Positions 6,836 through 15,259 are shown, counted from the stretch's first letter. The stretch is DNA of 24,467 nt from Fibrobacter sp. (GCA_017520105.1 JAFWRL010000170.1:1-24467); one strand, 5' to 3'. The notes: generated by a model not told the origin, from the sequence alone. Made by a program: numbers and translations.

Positions 6836-7261
6836 TTACTCGTCCGCTTGTTTTTCCTGAAGTTCCTTGAGGGCTTCTTCGGGGAAGATGTTGAAGAACT
6901 CGCGCTTCTTGTCTTCGAAAAGCTGCAACATACGCTCTTGCTCGAATTGTTCGCGGTCGATGTTCTGCATAAAGAATTCATCGCGGGCGAAATCGCGGGT
7001 TGTCATAAGCTTCTTAATATCTTCAGAAAGATCGACATTGTCCCAGAGGATGTAGTACGAACCGATAAAGCCGTCGGCAAAAATATCGACGTTCAACTTC
7101 AAGGAATTACTTACCGTAGAATCCACCAATTCCACTTTCGTTTCGCGTTTTTCAGGGCGGAAAACGTCAACGTCGCTAACGGGCTTGTTCAAATCCTGCG
7201 CTCCGCAGAGAGCCGCGGCTGCGAGAATGAGTACCACCATATGTTTGCACAATAAAATCAT
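6836..7261 (-). CDS. Small exported protein, unknown function
   Basis: A 141-residue protein. The N-terminus (hydrophobic core VVLILAAAALCGA) looks like a signal peptide cut after Ala21, so the product should be periplasmic or secreted. The mature part begins QDLNKPVSDVDVF and ends in a helical, Glu/Phe/Gln-rich tail (about 105-141). I do not recognise a family. Start: ATG at 7261 is preferred over a TTG at 7333, because the longer version places non-signal-like sequence before the signal peptide; ATG 7240 is also possible. There is no Shine-Dalgarno sequence. A TATATT box (7273-7268) ends 6 nt before ATG 7261, so the mRNA may be leaderless. Confidence 0.7.
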   Translation of the reverse strand: MILLCKHMVVLILAAAALCGAQDLNKPVSDVDVFRPEKRETKVELVDSTVSNSLKLNVDIFADGFIGSYYILWDNVDLSEDIKKLMTTRDFARDEFFMQNIDREQFEQERMLQLFEDKKREFFNIFPEEALKELQEKQADE

Positions 7262-7431
7262 ATTTACAATATACAATGAAAATTGCGAAAAAACACAGAT
7301 AAGGTTAAAAAAGCAAGGCAGAAAATACGGCAAATAGGTATGCTACTATTATGATACACTGTTCTTCTGCGAAATGTATTCGAAGTGTATTATATATGCA
7401 CCCTAATCTCTATAACCTAAAACCTCATACT

Positions 7432-8439
7432 TCAAACTGCCAGCGGCATCCACGGCTTCACGACGTCGATGGATTCGAGCTTGCCCTGCAATTTGCGGCG
7501 GATAGCGGCGGCGGCAATCATCGCTCCGTTGTCTGTGCTGAGGCTACGGTCGGGAACGCAGAAGCGTATGCCTTTTTTGTCGCAGTAGTCCTGCAGGCGA
7601 GTGCGCAACCAGCTGTTCGCGCTTACGCCTCCGCCCATTACGAGCGTCTTCATGCGTGTTTTCTTGAGCGCGTTGATGGTCTTTGAAACAAGGCTATCGA
7701 CGATGGCGTCTTCGAGGGAGGCGCAGATGTCGCCGAGGTTATCCTGGATGAACTGCGGGTCGTGCGTTTCGGTGTAACGGAGTACGGCGGTTTTTAAGCC
7801 GCTGAACGAAAATTCGCAGTTGTCGTGCGTATGGAGCGCTCGCGGAAATTCCACGAATTTGCGGTTCCTGTCTTTGCCGAGACGGCTAATGGTAGCCCCT
7901 GCGGGGTATTTAAGTCCGAGGAGCTTCCCGCATTTGTCGAATGCTTCGCCTGCGGCATCGTCGCGGGTGCGTCCGATGCTCGTGTACTTGAATCCGGGTT
8001 CTTCCATCACGAGTTCCGTGTGCCCGCCCGAGACAGTGAGCGTCAAAAACGGCGGCTCGATGTCCGGGTTAGAAAGCCAGGCGGCGGCGAGGTGGCCTTC
8101 AAGATGGTTCATGCCGTAAGCGGGAATGTTCAAGTCGCGGGCGAGACCTTTTGCAAAGCTTGCGCCAACGAGGAGTGGGCCCATAAGGCCTGGCCCCGTG
8201 GTGTAGGCGATGGCGTCGATATCCATGAGCTCGATGCCAGCTTCCTTGACGGCTGCTTCGGCGATGGGCGCTATCTTTTGCAGGTGTGCGCGTGCCGCAA
8301 TTTCGGGAACGACACCTCCGTAGAGGGCGTGTTCGTCGATTTGGCTATAGAGCGGGTTCGAAAGTACCTTGAGGGGATTGTCTTGTAGAACGGCGCATGC
8401 CGTTTCATCGCAGCTGGATTCAATTCCAAGCCAAATCAT
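7432..8439 (-). CDS. tsaD: tRNA N6-adenosine threonylcarbamoyltransferase TsaD
   Basis: TsaD transfers the threonylcarbamoyl group to A37 of tRNAs that read ANN codons, together with TsaB and TsaE. The protein has 335 residues, the usual length. Family signatures are the start IWLGIESSCDET (2-13), the metal-binding HLEGH (His112, His116), the SGGHTEL block and the C-terminal STDNGAMIA segment with its conserved Asp. Its ATG overlaps the stop codon of the upstream YbbR-domain gene (ATGA), so the two are co-transcribed and probably coupled. TsaB, TsaC and TsaE are not in the window. No clear terminator follows. Confidence 0.96.
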   Translation of the reverse strand: MIWLGIESSCDETACAVLQDNPLKVLSNPLYSQIDEHALYGGVVPEIAARAHLQKIAPIAEAAVKEAGIELMDIDAIAYTTGPGLMGPLLVGASFAKGLARDLNIPAYGMNHLEGHLAAAWLSNPDIEPPFLTLTVSGGHTELVMEEPGFKYTSIGRTRDDAAGEAFDKCGKLLGLKYPAGATISRLGKDRNRKFVEFPRALHTHDNCEFSFSGLKTAVLRYTETHDPQFIQDNLGDICASLEDAIVDSLVSKTINALKKTRMKTLVMGGGVSANSWLRTRLQDYCDKKGIRFCVPDRSLSTDNGAMIAAAAIRRKLQGKLESIDVVKPWMPLAV

Positions 8440-9416
8440 ATTCCGTATTCCTCGTCTTTATCTTCGTCCGCGTTGTGCTGCTTAATAAGCTTGATCTTGT
8501 CGGGTTTGACAAGTACTGCCTTGATGGACATACTGCGGTCAACATCGGGAGGCAAAGTCAACTTAATGGTGGGGGCAAGGCTGTCGGCATCTTCGATGGC
8601 GAACCGGTTGTATTCGATGAACAGTTCAATGTCGTTGCTGTTGATAGCCTCGATCACTTTTTCGCCACCTGTGATTTCGACGGTTGCCTGTTGCGGAGAA
8701 AGAGAATTTAGAGCGCGGTCGTAGAATCCGATGAGTTGGATAGGAATGTTGACAAACGCCTTGGACTTGATCTTTTGGACATCGACAAAAATCTTGGCTA
8801 CGGTATCGCTAGGAGTCACGAAGGGCGGCAACTGCTCGGTTCCAAGAGGAATCGAATACGTCTTGCTCACCTTGATACTGTCAAAGAACAGGGAATCCGT
8901 CGGGATGTCGATAATGCGGGTGAGCGCGTTCCTTGCGCCAGAAACCAACAGGTCCTCACGAAGCAGTTTGGGCGGTTGGACTAGGGCGTAACCCGGAGCG
9001 GCGCTGAATGTCACGTTGTTTTTGATGGGAATGCTTCGTTCAATTCGCGTATCGACAGCCACGTCAATGAAGAGGTACTGGTTGTCGGGTTCGATGTAGT
9101 GGACCGACGAAAAGTTCGGGGCGGTAAAGTTTTTAGCGTCTAGATGGATGCGCTTGGAACCGAGTTCAGCGTTGTGCATATCGACGACCATCGCCGACTG
9201 TTTTTGCGACTGGAGGCGGATGAGGTCGAGGGGCTTGCCTTCGACGGTTACGGAAACCGTGCTAGGCGGCTTGGATGCAATCGCGAGTGCTTCGGGCAAC
9301 TTTACGAACGTAAGCGGTACTTCCATCGTCAGTTGGAAGTCCTTCAGCGAGATGACATAGAACCAGAGGGCCATCGCGCAAATCAATGCGGTAATCTTTA
9401 ATATGATGTTTCCCAT
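8436..9416 (-). CDS. YbbR-domain membrane-anchored protein (CdaR-like)
   Basis: A 326-residue protein with one N-terminal membrane helix (about 5-22) and an extracytoplasmic part made of repeated YbbR-like beta modules. A typical module start is VEVPLTF-like: here MEVPLTFVKLPEAL and later SIPIKNNVTFSAAPGY. In Firmicutes such proteins (CdaR) regulate the cyclic-di-AMP synthase CdaA. No cdaA or glmM is present here, so the role is unknown. Start: ATG at 9416 is preferred over a TTG at 9473, because the longer form would overlap the divergent ftsX start. GGGG lies 5 nt upstream. The gene is translationally coupled to tsaD. Confidence 0.8.
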   Translation of the reverse strand: MGNIILKITALICAMALWFYVISLKDFQLTMEVPLTFVKLPEALAIASKPPSTVSVTVEGKPLDLIRLQSQKQSAMVVDMHNAELGSKRIHLDAKNFTAPNFSSVHYIEPDNQYLFIDVAVDTRIERSIPIKNNVTFSAAPGYALVQPPKLLREDLLVSGARNALTRIIDIPTDSLFFDSIKVSKTYSIPLGTEQLPPFVTPSDTVAKIFVDVQKIKSKAFVNIPIQLIGFYDRALNSLSPQQATVEITGGEKVIEAINSNDIELFIEYNRFAIEDADSLAPTIKLTLPPDVDRSMSIKAVLVKPDKIKLIKQHNADEDKDEEYGI

Positions 9417-9447
9417 AAAAGCCCCGTAAAGAACCTCTATAAATTTA

Positions 9448-9455
9448 ATTATATT
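9448..9455. promoter_or_regulatory. Overlapping divergent -10 boxes between ybbR-like gene and ftsX
   Basis: The 8-nt block reads TATATT on the plus strand (9450-9455) and TATAAT on the minus strand (9453-9448). Start codons of the two genes are at 9416 (minus) and 9462 (plus), 45 bp apart, so both transcripts must begin here. The plus-strand start codon lies only 6 nt after its -10 box. The -35 matches are poor on both sides. Confidence 0.5.
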
Positions 9456-9461
9456 CGAGGC

Positions 9462-10349
9462 GTGTTCGGACAATTAGGTTACTTAATATCGGAATCTTTT
9501 CGCGGATGGAAACAGCACAGGACGGTAATTCTCCCGTCTCTAGTGACGATTTTCCTCTGTTCGCTTTTACTCGCTCTGTCTTTCACGGCCTTGGGTGTTT
9601 CGTTTAAACTCCTCTCTGCCGAAAAATCGCTGTATGTCGTCGAGGCGTTCTTGAACGAAAACGTTCCCGAGGATTCTATCCCGGCCATCCAGACGCGGCT
9701 TGAGCATTCCCGCCATGTGGAATCGGTGAAGTTCGTGAGTGCGGATTCTGCACTTGCCGACTTTAACAGGCATTTTTCGCCGGATATGCTGGAGTTTGTC
9801 GAAGGGAACCCGATACCGGCGTTTTTCCGCGTGTCGCTTCGCAGCGATGCGTATAACCCGGCAGACCTTTCCGAGGTGCGCAATGCGATTGCCGAAGAAC
9901 CATGCTTTGAGGAAGTCCAGGCTCCGTTAAAATGGGCGTCGCGAATAGCGTCCTGGAAGTTCAAGATGATTTTCTGGCCGGTTTGCGTGAGCATCCTCCT
10001 GCTCATTACGCTCTCGCTCATTATCTGCAATTCCGTGCGGCTTTCGCTCATGTCGAGGAAACTTTTGGTCGATAACATGAAATACGCCGGTGGCAGCTAC
10101 CTGTTTATCGAATTCCCGTTTGTGTTGGAAGGGGCTACCCAGGGTTTTGTCGGCAGTGGACTTGCCGTGGTACTCCTCTGGATGGTCGTCCAGTCCGTGG
10201 TGCGGATGTTCCCTATCGTAGCGCCAAGCCTATCTTATTTTGGCGTCATTGTTCTCTTTACGGTGCTTCTAGAAACGGCTCTCTCCGGTTACTTTAGTTT
10301 CCGTACGGTTCGCGGTTTCTTGTTCGAAAAGAAAGGTGAGCAGGAATAA
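9462..10349 (+). CDS. ftsX: Cell division protein FtsX
   Basis: FtsX is the membrane half of the FtsEX complex, which passes a cytoplasmic ATPase signal through the membrane to cell-wall hydrolase activators. The protein has 295 residues with the family layout: a cytoplasmic start (GYLISESFRGWKQHR), a first helix at about 24-46, an extracytoplasmic loop at about 50-165 (SLYVVEAFLNENVPEDSIP), then three helices (about 170-195, 222-245, 258-282). Start: GTG at 9462. No Shine-Dalgarno sequence is well placed, and a -10-like box ends 6 nt upstream. FtsE is not adjacent, although ftsE-ftsX is the usual order. The EnvC-like partner follows after 3 nt. Confidence 0.9.
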   Translation: MFGQLGYLISESFRGWKQHRTVILPSLVTIFLCSLLLALSFTALGVSFKLLSAEKSLYVVEAFLNENVPEDSIPAIQTRLEHSRHVESVKFVSADSALADFNRHFSPDMLEFVEGNPIPAFFRVSLRSDAYNPADLSEVRNAIAEEPCFEEVQAPLKWASRIASWKFKMIFWPVCVSILLLITLSLIICNSVRLSLMSRKLLVDNMKYAGGSYLFIEFPFVLEGATQGFVGSGLAVVLLWMVVQSVVRMFPIVAPSLSYFGVIVLFTVLLETALSGYFSFRTVRGFLFEKKGEQE

Positions 10350-10352
10350 CCG

Positions 10353-11645
10353 ATGCGCCTGGTTTCATTATTGGTTCCGTTCTTGTTTTTCTCCTTCGCC
10401 GTTATAGCTTGGGGGGCTCCCCAAAAAACGGATGCGCAGATTGATGAACAGAAAACGGCTCTCAAAAAACTGGAAGTGGACTTGGCCAAAAAGCGCGAAG
10501 AACTGGCCGTTCTTGAGACCGAAGAAAAGGGCGTTTTGAATACGATTTCTCTTTTGGACCAGAACCTCAACCGCACCAGATCTTACTTAACGGAACTCTC
10601 GCGCAACGAGGTATTATTGCAGGATGCGGTGAAGCAACTTGCGTTGGATATTGATTCGTTGGACGCAAAAATCAAGAACCGCAAGCATGCCATGAGAAAG
10701 CGGATTCGCAATTTGTATGTACATGGCCGTAGCAACGATGCCGAAATCCTATACGAACTTTTGACGAAAAATGGAAACCCTGAACGAAAAGTCTATTGGG
10801 TCCACCACTTGCTGACCCGTGACCGCGAAGATGTGGAGGCTCTCCGCAGTCTTGTCGAAGGGCGCATGCAGAAACATCGTACTCAGGAGAATCACCTCGC
10901 CGAGCTTACGAAACTCAGGACCCGAAAGGCTGTCGAAGAACGCAGCCTTGTGGCGCAGATGAACGGCCAATCGCGTATGCTCAATTCTCTCAAGCATGAC
11001 AAGGCTGTACAGCGCATGGCGCTCAAGGAATTTGAACGGAACCAGAAGACGATGCTTGCGCTCATCAAGAAACTCGAAGAACGCCGCAAACGTGAAATCG
11101 AGGAAGCAAAGCGTGCCGAAGCAGCTCGCCTTGCCGCGCTCAAGAAAAAGGAGAAGGCCGCTGAGAAAAAGCGCGAGGCGGACAAGAAGCGCGAGGCCGA
11201 GAAAAACCGCCAGAGCGAGATTGCAAAAAAGACGATTCAGGTGGTGCCGTTCAAGGGGCCGAAGTGCATGCCTCTTGATGGTCCCGTCATCAGTGAATAC
11301 GGTTTGCAGGAACATCCGGTGCTCCACATCATGACGCGTAATCTGGGCGTCGAAATCCGCGGAAAGCGTGGCGGGAGAATCCGTGCCGCCGCTGCAGGAA
11401 CTATTGCGATGGTGTCCGAAATTGATGGCCGCGGCCCCTCCGTGATTATTGAACATGAGGGTGGAATTTACACAGTCTATGGCCATATGAAAACGATTAA
11501 TGTTCAAGAGGGCAAAAGTGTCAAAAAATGCGAAGAAATTGGGGAAGTAGGCGATATTGCGTCGTTAAATGGAATTAAATTGTATTTCCAAGTGGGCGAA
11601 GGGACCCAGACCGTGGATCCTTTGCAATGGTTAAAACAGAAATGA
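10353..11645 (+). CDS. envC: EnvC-like murein hydrolase activator with degenerate LytM domain
   Basis: A 430-residue exported protein: signal peptide 1-22, long coiled coil at about 25-290 rich in Lys, Glu and Arg, then a LytM/M23-like domain at about 309-427. The catalytic pattern is broken: the usual His and Asp of HxxxD are Asn330 and Glu334 (RNLGVEI), and the final HxH is replaced by Lys409 and Tyr411 (KLYFQV). His378 in YGHM remains. As in E. coli EnvC, this predicts a non-enzymatic activator of amidases, controlled through FtsX. AGGA (10342-10345) lies 7 nt before the ATG, only 3 nt after ftsX. It overlaps holB by 4 nt. Confidence 0.88.
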   Translation: MRLVSLLVPFLFFSFAVIAWGAPQKTDAQIDEQKTALKKLEVDLAKKREELAVLETEEKGVLNTISLLDQNLNRTRSYLTELSRNEVLLQDAVKQLALDIDSLDAKIKNRKHAMRKRIRNLYVHGRSNDAEILYELLTKNGNPERKVYWVHHLLTRDREDVEALRSLVEGRMQKHRTQENHLAELTKLRTRKAVEERSLVAQMNGQSRMLNSLKHDKAVQRMALKEFERNQKTMLALIKKLEERRKREIEEAKRAEAARLAALKKKEKAAEKKREADKKREAEKNRQSEIAKKTIQVVPFKGPKCMPLDGPVISEYGLQEHPVLHIMTRNLGVEIRGKRGGRIRAAAAGTIAMVSEIDGRGPSVIIEHEGGIYTVYGHMKTINVQEGKSVKKCEEIGEVGDIASLNGIKLYFQVGEGTQTVDPLQWLKQK

Positions 11646-12766
11646 TAGAATATCGCTTAAATGGCCCAGCCTCCCAGGAACGAATCCGCATCCGCCTCAT
11701 GGCGGCGTTGCGCGAGAACCGGTTCCCGCAGTCGATTCTCATCGACGGCCCTGTAGGCATTGGCAAGAAGGCGTTGGCGATGGAAATTGCTCAGGCGCTG
11801 CAGTGTACAAACGCGAGCGTCCGCCCGTGCGGCAAATGCTTCGGCTGCAAGATGGCCGCGGATTCTGGCGTCACGGACAACTGGGTCGTGCCGATGGAAG
11901 CAAAAGAGGCAAGTGCCCGCAACGCAGCTGACGTCTCTGCCGGGAGCACCGCGAAGACAATTCAGGACTTTAAGCAGTCGTACATCGAAGAAATTACAAA
12001 GAACCCGTACCGCGTCGATATTTTCAGTGCCGGGGCCCTTATTTCGGTGGAACTCATCCGCACGATGACTGCATCCTTCGCGATGAAGGGCGACCGCGTC
12101 CGCGTAGTGATTATCGCGGAAGCCGACCGCATGAACGATTCCGCGGCAAACGCTTTCCTCAAGACCCTCGAAGAAGTCCCTCCGAATACGTATTTTATTT
12201 TGACGACATCCTCCCGCGAAAAGCTTTTGCAGACAATCCGTTCGCGCTGCTTGGCGCTCCACTTGCCGCCCCTCACGGACGACGAAGTGCGCAAGGAAGC
12301 TGCTCGCGTGGGTGGCGAGGATTTTGACGAATCGACATTGACCGATGATGTCATCGGGCTTGCCGTGGGGTCGCCTGGCATGGCGCTTTATTATGCGGAA
12401 CATGCGAAGGACTGGTGCCCGCTCGCAGTCGATTTTATCGAAAAATCGCTTTCGCAGGACTATACGGACTTGTTCTTTGAACTGGAAGATTCCGGACTTG
12501 AAGACCCGGCTGTCGTGAACCGGTTCCTGGAAGTCCTGTCGTTCTTGATTTCGGACTTGCTGCGCATGCAATCGGGAGCTCCGCTCCGCATCCCTGAATC
12601 AACGGGCCGTGTGAATTTGGAACGCTACCCGCAGGTGGGGGCCTCGGCCCTGGAACTTGCGCTCGTAAGCGTCCAGGAAACCATGTCGAGAATCGCTTCA
12701 AGGCGAATGGCGGCGGCAATCTGCCTCCAGAATCTCTCGATGAAACTTTTTGAAGGCTACAAGTAA
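11642..12766 (+). CDS. holB: DNA polymerase III subunit delta'
   Basis: Clamp-loader subunit of the replicase, 374 residues, AAA+ fold. A Walker-A-like loop GPVGIGKK is at 36-43, with Lys in place of the usual Thr/Ser, as is common in non-hydrolysing delta' subunits. The zinc module uses Cys55, Cys63, Cys66 and Cys69. The ADRMNDSAANAFLKTLEEVP segment and the SRC motif (IRSRCLALHLPPL) identify the DnaX/HolB family; the shorter length without tau/gamma extension favours HolB. Start: ATG at 11642 overlaps the stop codon of the EnvC-like gene (ATGA); an ATG at 11627 is also in frame. It is followed by recJ after 1 nt. Confidence 0.9.
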   Translation: MIEYRLNGPASQERIRIRLMAALRENRFPQSILIDGPVGIGKKALAMEIAQALQCTNASVRPCGKCFGCKMAADSGVTDNWVVPMEAKEASARNAADVSAGSTAKTIQDFKQSYIEEITKNPYRVDIFSAGALISVELIRTMTASFAMKGDRVRVVIIAEADRMNDSAANAFLKTLEEVPPNTYFILTTSSREKLLQTIRSRCLALHLPPLTDDEVRKEAARVGGEDFDESTLTDDVIGLAVGSPGMALYYAEHAKDWCPLAVDFIEKSLSQDYTDLFFELEDSGLEDPAVVNRFLEVLSFLISDLLRMQSGAPLRIPESTGRVNLERYPQVGASALELALVSVQETMSRIASRRMAAAICLQNLSMKLFEGYK

Positions 12767-12767
12767 A

Positions 12768-14480
12768 ATGGAAGATCTTGTAGCTTCGACATTGTCCTCT
12801 TCGTTAAAGATTCCGCATGCGGTGGCGAGATTCCTCGTTTCGCGTGGGATAAAGACGGTTTCTGATGCTTACCACATGCTTCGCTCCAGCGAAAGCGACG
12901 TGCATGACCCCTTCTTGATGATGGGAATGGACAAGGCTGTGGAATGGATTATGGCCGTTCGCGAACGTGGCGAACGCGTGTTCATCTTTGGTGACTACGA
13001 CTTGGACGGCATGACCTCGGTGACGCTTTTGACGCGCTGCTTAAAGACGGTTGGCGTCGAGTCCGAATGGAGGCTCCCGAACCGCTTTGGAGACGGCTAC
13101 GGGCTTTCTGTTTCCGCCGTTGACGAAATGTACGAAGCTGGCGGACGTAATTTGATTACGGTGGATACGGGCATTACCGCGAATGCAGAAATTGCCCATG
13201 CGAAGGAACTCGGCATGGCGGTCATGGTCATGGACCATCATCAACCGTCTGGTGACGGGCTCCCGGTCAGCGACGTGCTTTTGGACCCGCATCAGGACGG
13301 GGATAGCTACCCGAATCCGGAACTTTGCGGTGTTGGCGTTTCTTACAAGTTTATCTGCGCACTGTTTAGCCGTCTTGGACTCCCGAATCCGGTGGAATAT
13401 CTGGATTTGGTTGCGCTTGGAACGCTTGCAGACCTTGTGCAGATGACACCAGAGAACAGGTTCTTTACGCGTTCCGGGCTGGAATGCTTGAAGGACAGCC
13501 GCTGGCCAGGCGTGCAAGAAATGTATGCCTCTCTTATGAAACCCCACAGCTGTGTGGGTGGCATCGATGTTATGTATAAACTAGCGCCGCTCCTAAATGC
13601 GCCCGGTCGCATGGAACGCCCTGATCCGGCTCTTAAACTCCTTTTATGCGAAAATAAAAGCGAAGCGCCGCAACTGCTCGCAGAACTGAAAGAATGGAAT
13701 GCTCGCCGCAAGGAAAAAGAGGCCGAAATTACCGAGATGGCGATGGAACAGGTCAAGACGCTATATGGCGATACCATTCCGACCGTCATCGTTGTTGCGG
13801 GTGATAACTGGCATGTCGGCGTGATTGGCATTGTTGCAGCAAAGCTAGCGCAGGAATTCCACAGACCGTCAGCGGTGCTTTCGATTATCGACGGCATGGC
13901 GCATGCGAGTGCCCGTGCAGTCCCCGGGTTCAACTGGCACAAGGCCCTGTTTGAATGTCGTGAACTTTTTGACCGCTGGGGAGGCCACGCCAATGCTGCT
14001 GGTTTTTCGCTGGAATCATCGAGAATCGATGAACTCCGCGGTCGTCTGTTGCAGTCTGCGGCAGAGCAAGGCTATACGGGCGAGGTCATCAATGACGACG
14101 CATCTTACCCGTACGACATCAAGATTGCCCTCAGTGAACTTGTTGTAGAAAACCGCGCTCCGAGCGGTAGGTTCCCGGTGCGAGAACGTTCGATTCTCGA
14201 CTATATCGATTTATTGGAACCGTTCGGCGGGAACTTCCCGTATCCGACGTTCCGTGCTGAAGGTGTGACTGTGCATCGCGTGCGTGAACTTCGCGGCGGA
14301 CACTTGCAGATGGAAATTTCGCAGGCGGGGAGCAACGTGTTCCCGGCGATTGCTTTTGGACTGCGCAAGAGCAAGGCTCTGCTGGGCCGTTCGCGTCCGG
14401 TGACGATAGTTTTTGAACCTGTTTGGAATTATTTTAACAATACAAAGACTGTGCAACTTTGCATAAAGTCTATCGAGTGA
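12768..14480 (+). CDS. recJ: Single-stranded-DNA-specific exonuclease RecJ
   Basis: RecJ degrades single-stranded DNA 5' to 3' in recombination and repair. The protein has 570 residues, the usual size. The DHH phosphoesterase motifs are visible: FGDYDLDGMTS with Asp76, Asp78 and Asp80; MDHHQ with Asp156, His157 and His158; and the DHHA1 motif GGHANAAG at 405-412. A C-terminal OB-like domain follows (about 460-570). Start: ATG at 12768 lies 1 nt after the holB stop codon; a TTG at 12750 is an in-frame alternative inside holB. Part of the ftsX-to-14535 operon. Confidence 0.96.
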   Translation: MEDLVASTLSSSLKIPHAVARFLVSRGIKTVSDAYHMLRSSESDVHDPFLMMGMDKAVEWIMAVRERGERVFIFGDYDLDGMTSVTLLTRCLKTVGVESEWRLPNRFGDGYGLSVSAVDEMYEAGGRNLITVDTGITANAEIAHAKELGMAVMVMDHHQPSGDGLPVSDVLLDPHQDGDSYPNPELCGVGVSYKFICALFSRLGLPNPVEYLDLVALGTLADLVQMTPENRFFTRSGLECLKDSRWPGVQEMYASLMKPHSCVGGIDVMYKLAPLLNAPGRMERPDPALKLLLCENKSEAPQLLAELKEWNARRKEKEAEITEMAMEQVKTLYGDTIPTVIVVAGDNWHVGVIGIVAAKLAQEFHRPSAVLSIIDGMAHASARAVPGFNWHKALFECRELFDRWGGHANAAGFSLESSRIDELRGRLLQSAAEQGYTGEVINDDASYPYDIKIALSELVVENRAPSGRFPVRERSILDYIDLLEPFGGNFPYPTFRAEGVTVHRVRELRGGHLQMEISQAGSNVFPAIAFGLRKSKALLGRSRPVTIVFEPVWNYFNNTKTVQLCIKSIE

Positions 14481-14534
14481 GGCCATGATTAGACGTAACG
14501 CTCCAATGATTGCCTTTTATTTGTTTTTATTGCC

Positions 14535-15053
14535 ATGCTGTACTTTATATACAGCGTCCCGCGGTATGAACCCATAGTAGAAGCCGAAGAGAACGAGAAA
14601 GAAGAGCCGGTCAATGATACGTTCAGGGGGCGTGTCGATATGCCCTCGATTGACGAAATCTACGTGCTTGAAAATACCGCCGAGCGTGATTTGAATAAAC
14701 TAGCTCTATTCTTTAAAGGACGTGCTGCTGGCTTGCATTACCTGTCGTCGGAGTATTTCAAAAAGTTTAACTCGAACCGCAAGGGACATTCGTTCTCCAA
14801 ATCAGATGACGGTGTGTTTCTTGGGCTGCGTTTGACGCTTGATAGCTTGGGACGGTTCATGAATCCGCAAATTCTGTTTTCGGATACGGATGACGATGTT
14901 TTCAAGGTCAAGCTGTTGAAGCATGTCGAATATTTCTGGCGTTTGCCACCGAGCAAGCAGGGTAAGCTTGAAATGTGGATTCCCATACGGTTCCATGCAT
15001 CTGCAAGTCAACGGCAAACAGCTGGCGAAAAAAAGATTAGTGCAAAAAAATAA
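14535..15053 (+). CDS. TonB/AgmX-like C-terminal domain protein, suspected N-terminal frameshift
   Basis: A 172-residue reading frame whose last part (VFLGLRLTLDSLGRFMNPQ to EMWIPIRFH, about 97-158) resembles TonB or AgmX/PglI C-terminal domains: a beta strand with DSLGR, a central helix and a final FWRLPPSKQGKLEMWIP. The family match is by eye. Before it is an acidic linker (EAEENEKEEP). The frame contains only the end of a membrane helix (MLYFIYSVP). The same frame upstream of the ATG reads more hydrophobic residues but has no start codon. ATG 14485, 4 nt after recJ, opens a 30-codon frame with a matching membrane-anchor start. A -1 shift near the T run 14524-14528 would join the two. Confidence 0.6.
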   Translation: MLYFIYSVPRYEPIVEAEENEKEEPVNDTFRGRVDMPSIDEIYVLENTAERDLNKLALFFKGRAAGLHYLSSEYFKKFNSNRKGHSFSKSDDGVFLGLRLTLDSLGRFMNPQILFSDTDDDVFKVKLLKHVEYFWRLPPSKQGKLEMWIPIRFHASASQRQTAGEKKISAKK

Positions 15054-15065
15054 AGGAAAGGGAAA

Positions 15066-15191
15066 ATGAAGACCGAACAGAAAAAAGATTACAAGGCGCC
15101 ACAAATGCGTTCCGTCGAACTTAAGCGTCAGACAAACCTTATGCAGGAAAGCCTGGGGGGCAAAGACGGCTCTGGCATACAGCTTGGTTAA
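15066..15191 (+). CDS. 41-residue peptide with KxP...VEL...TNL pattern
   Basis: A short open frame (ATG 15066, TAA 15189-15191) with a good purine-rich ribosome binding site (AGGAAAGGG, ending 3-4 nt before the ATG). The peptide is basic at the N-terminus (MKTEQKKDYKAPQMRSVELK), then TNLMQESLGGKDGSGIQLG. The pattern YKxPxMxxVELxxxTNLxxxS recalls short peptides of unknown function that I remember from Prevotella, Bacteroides and Fibrobacter. A Gly-Gly followed by a small Gly-rich tail leaves open a leader/core layout, as in secreted peptides, but no maturation gene or exporter is visible nearby. It is the last gene before a terminator. Confidence 0.6.
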   Translation: MKTEQKKDYKAPQMRSVELKRQTNLMQESLGGKDGSGIQLG

Positions 15192-15198
15192 AACAAAA

Positions 15199-15219
15199 AC
15201 TCGGCGTAAAAAGCCGAGT
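15199..15219. terminator. Bidirectional terminator between converging units
   Basis: A 7-bp perfect stem (15199-15205 with 15213-15219) with a 7-nt loop. On the minus strand it is followed by a T-rich tail (complement of 15190-15198), so it suits the gene ending at 15260. On the plus strand the tail is CTTTC, weaker but usable for the 41-residue peptide unit. Confidence 0.75.
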
Positions 15220-15259
15220 CTTTCATATTCGCGAAGGTCTCGCGTTACCGAGGCTATTA

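Noticed and set aside
11657..12571. Minus-strand open frame of 304 codons
   Set aside because: It is a shadow of holB, which has a Walker-A-like loop, zinc cysteines and the SRC motif in the plus frame.
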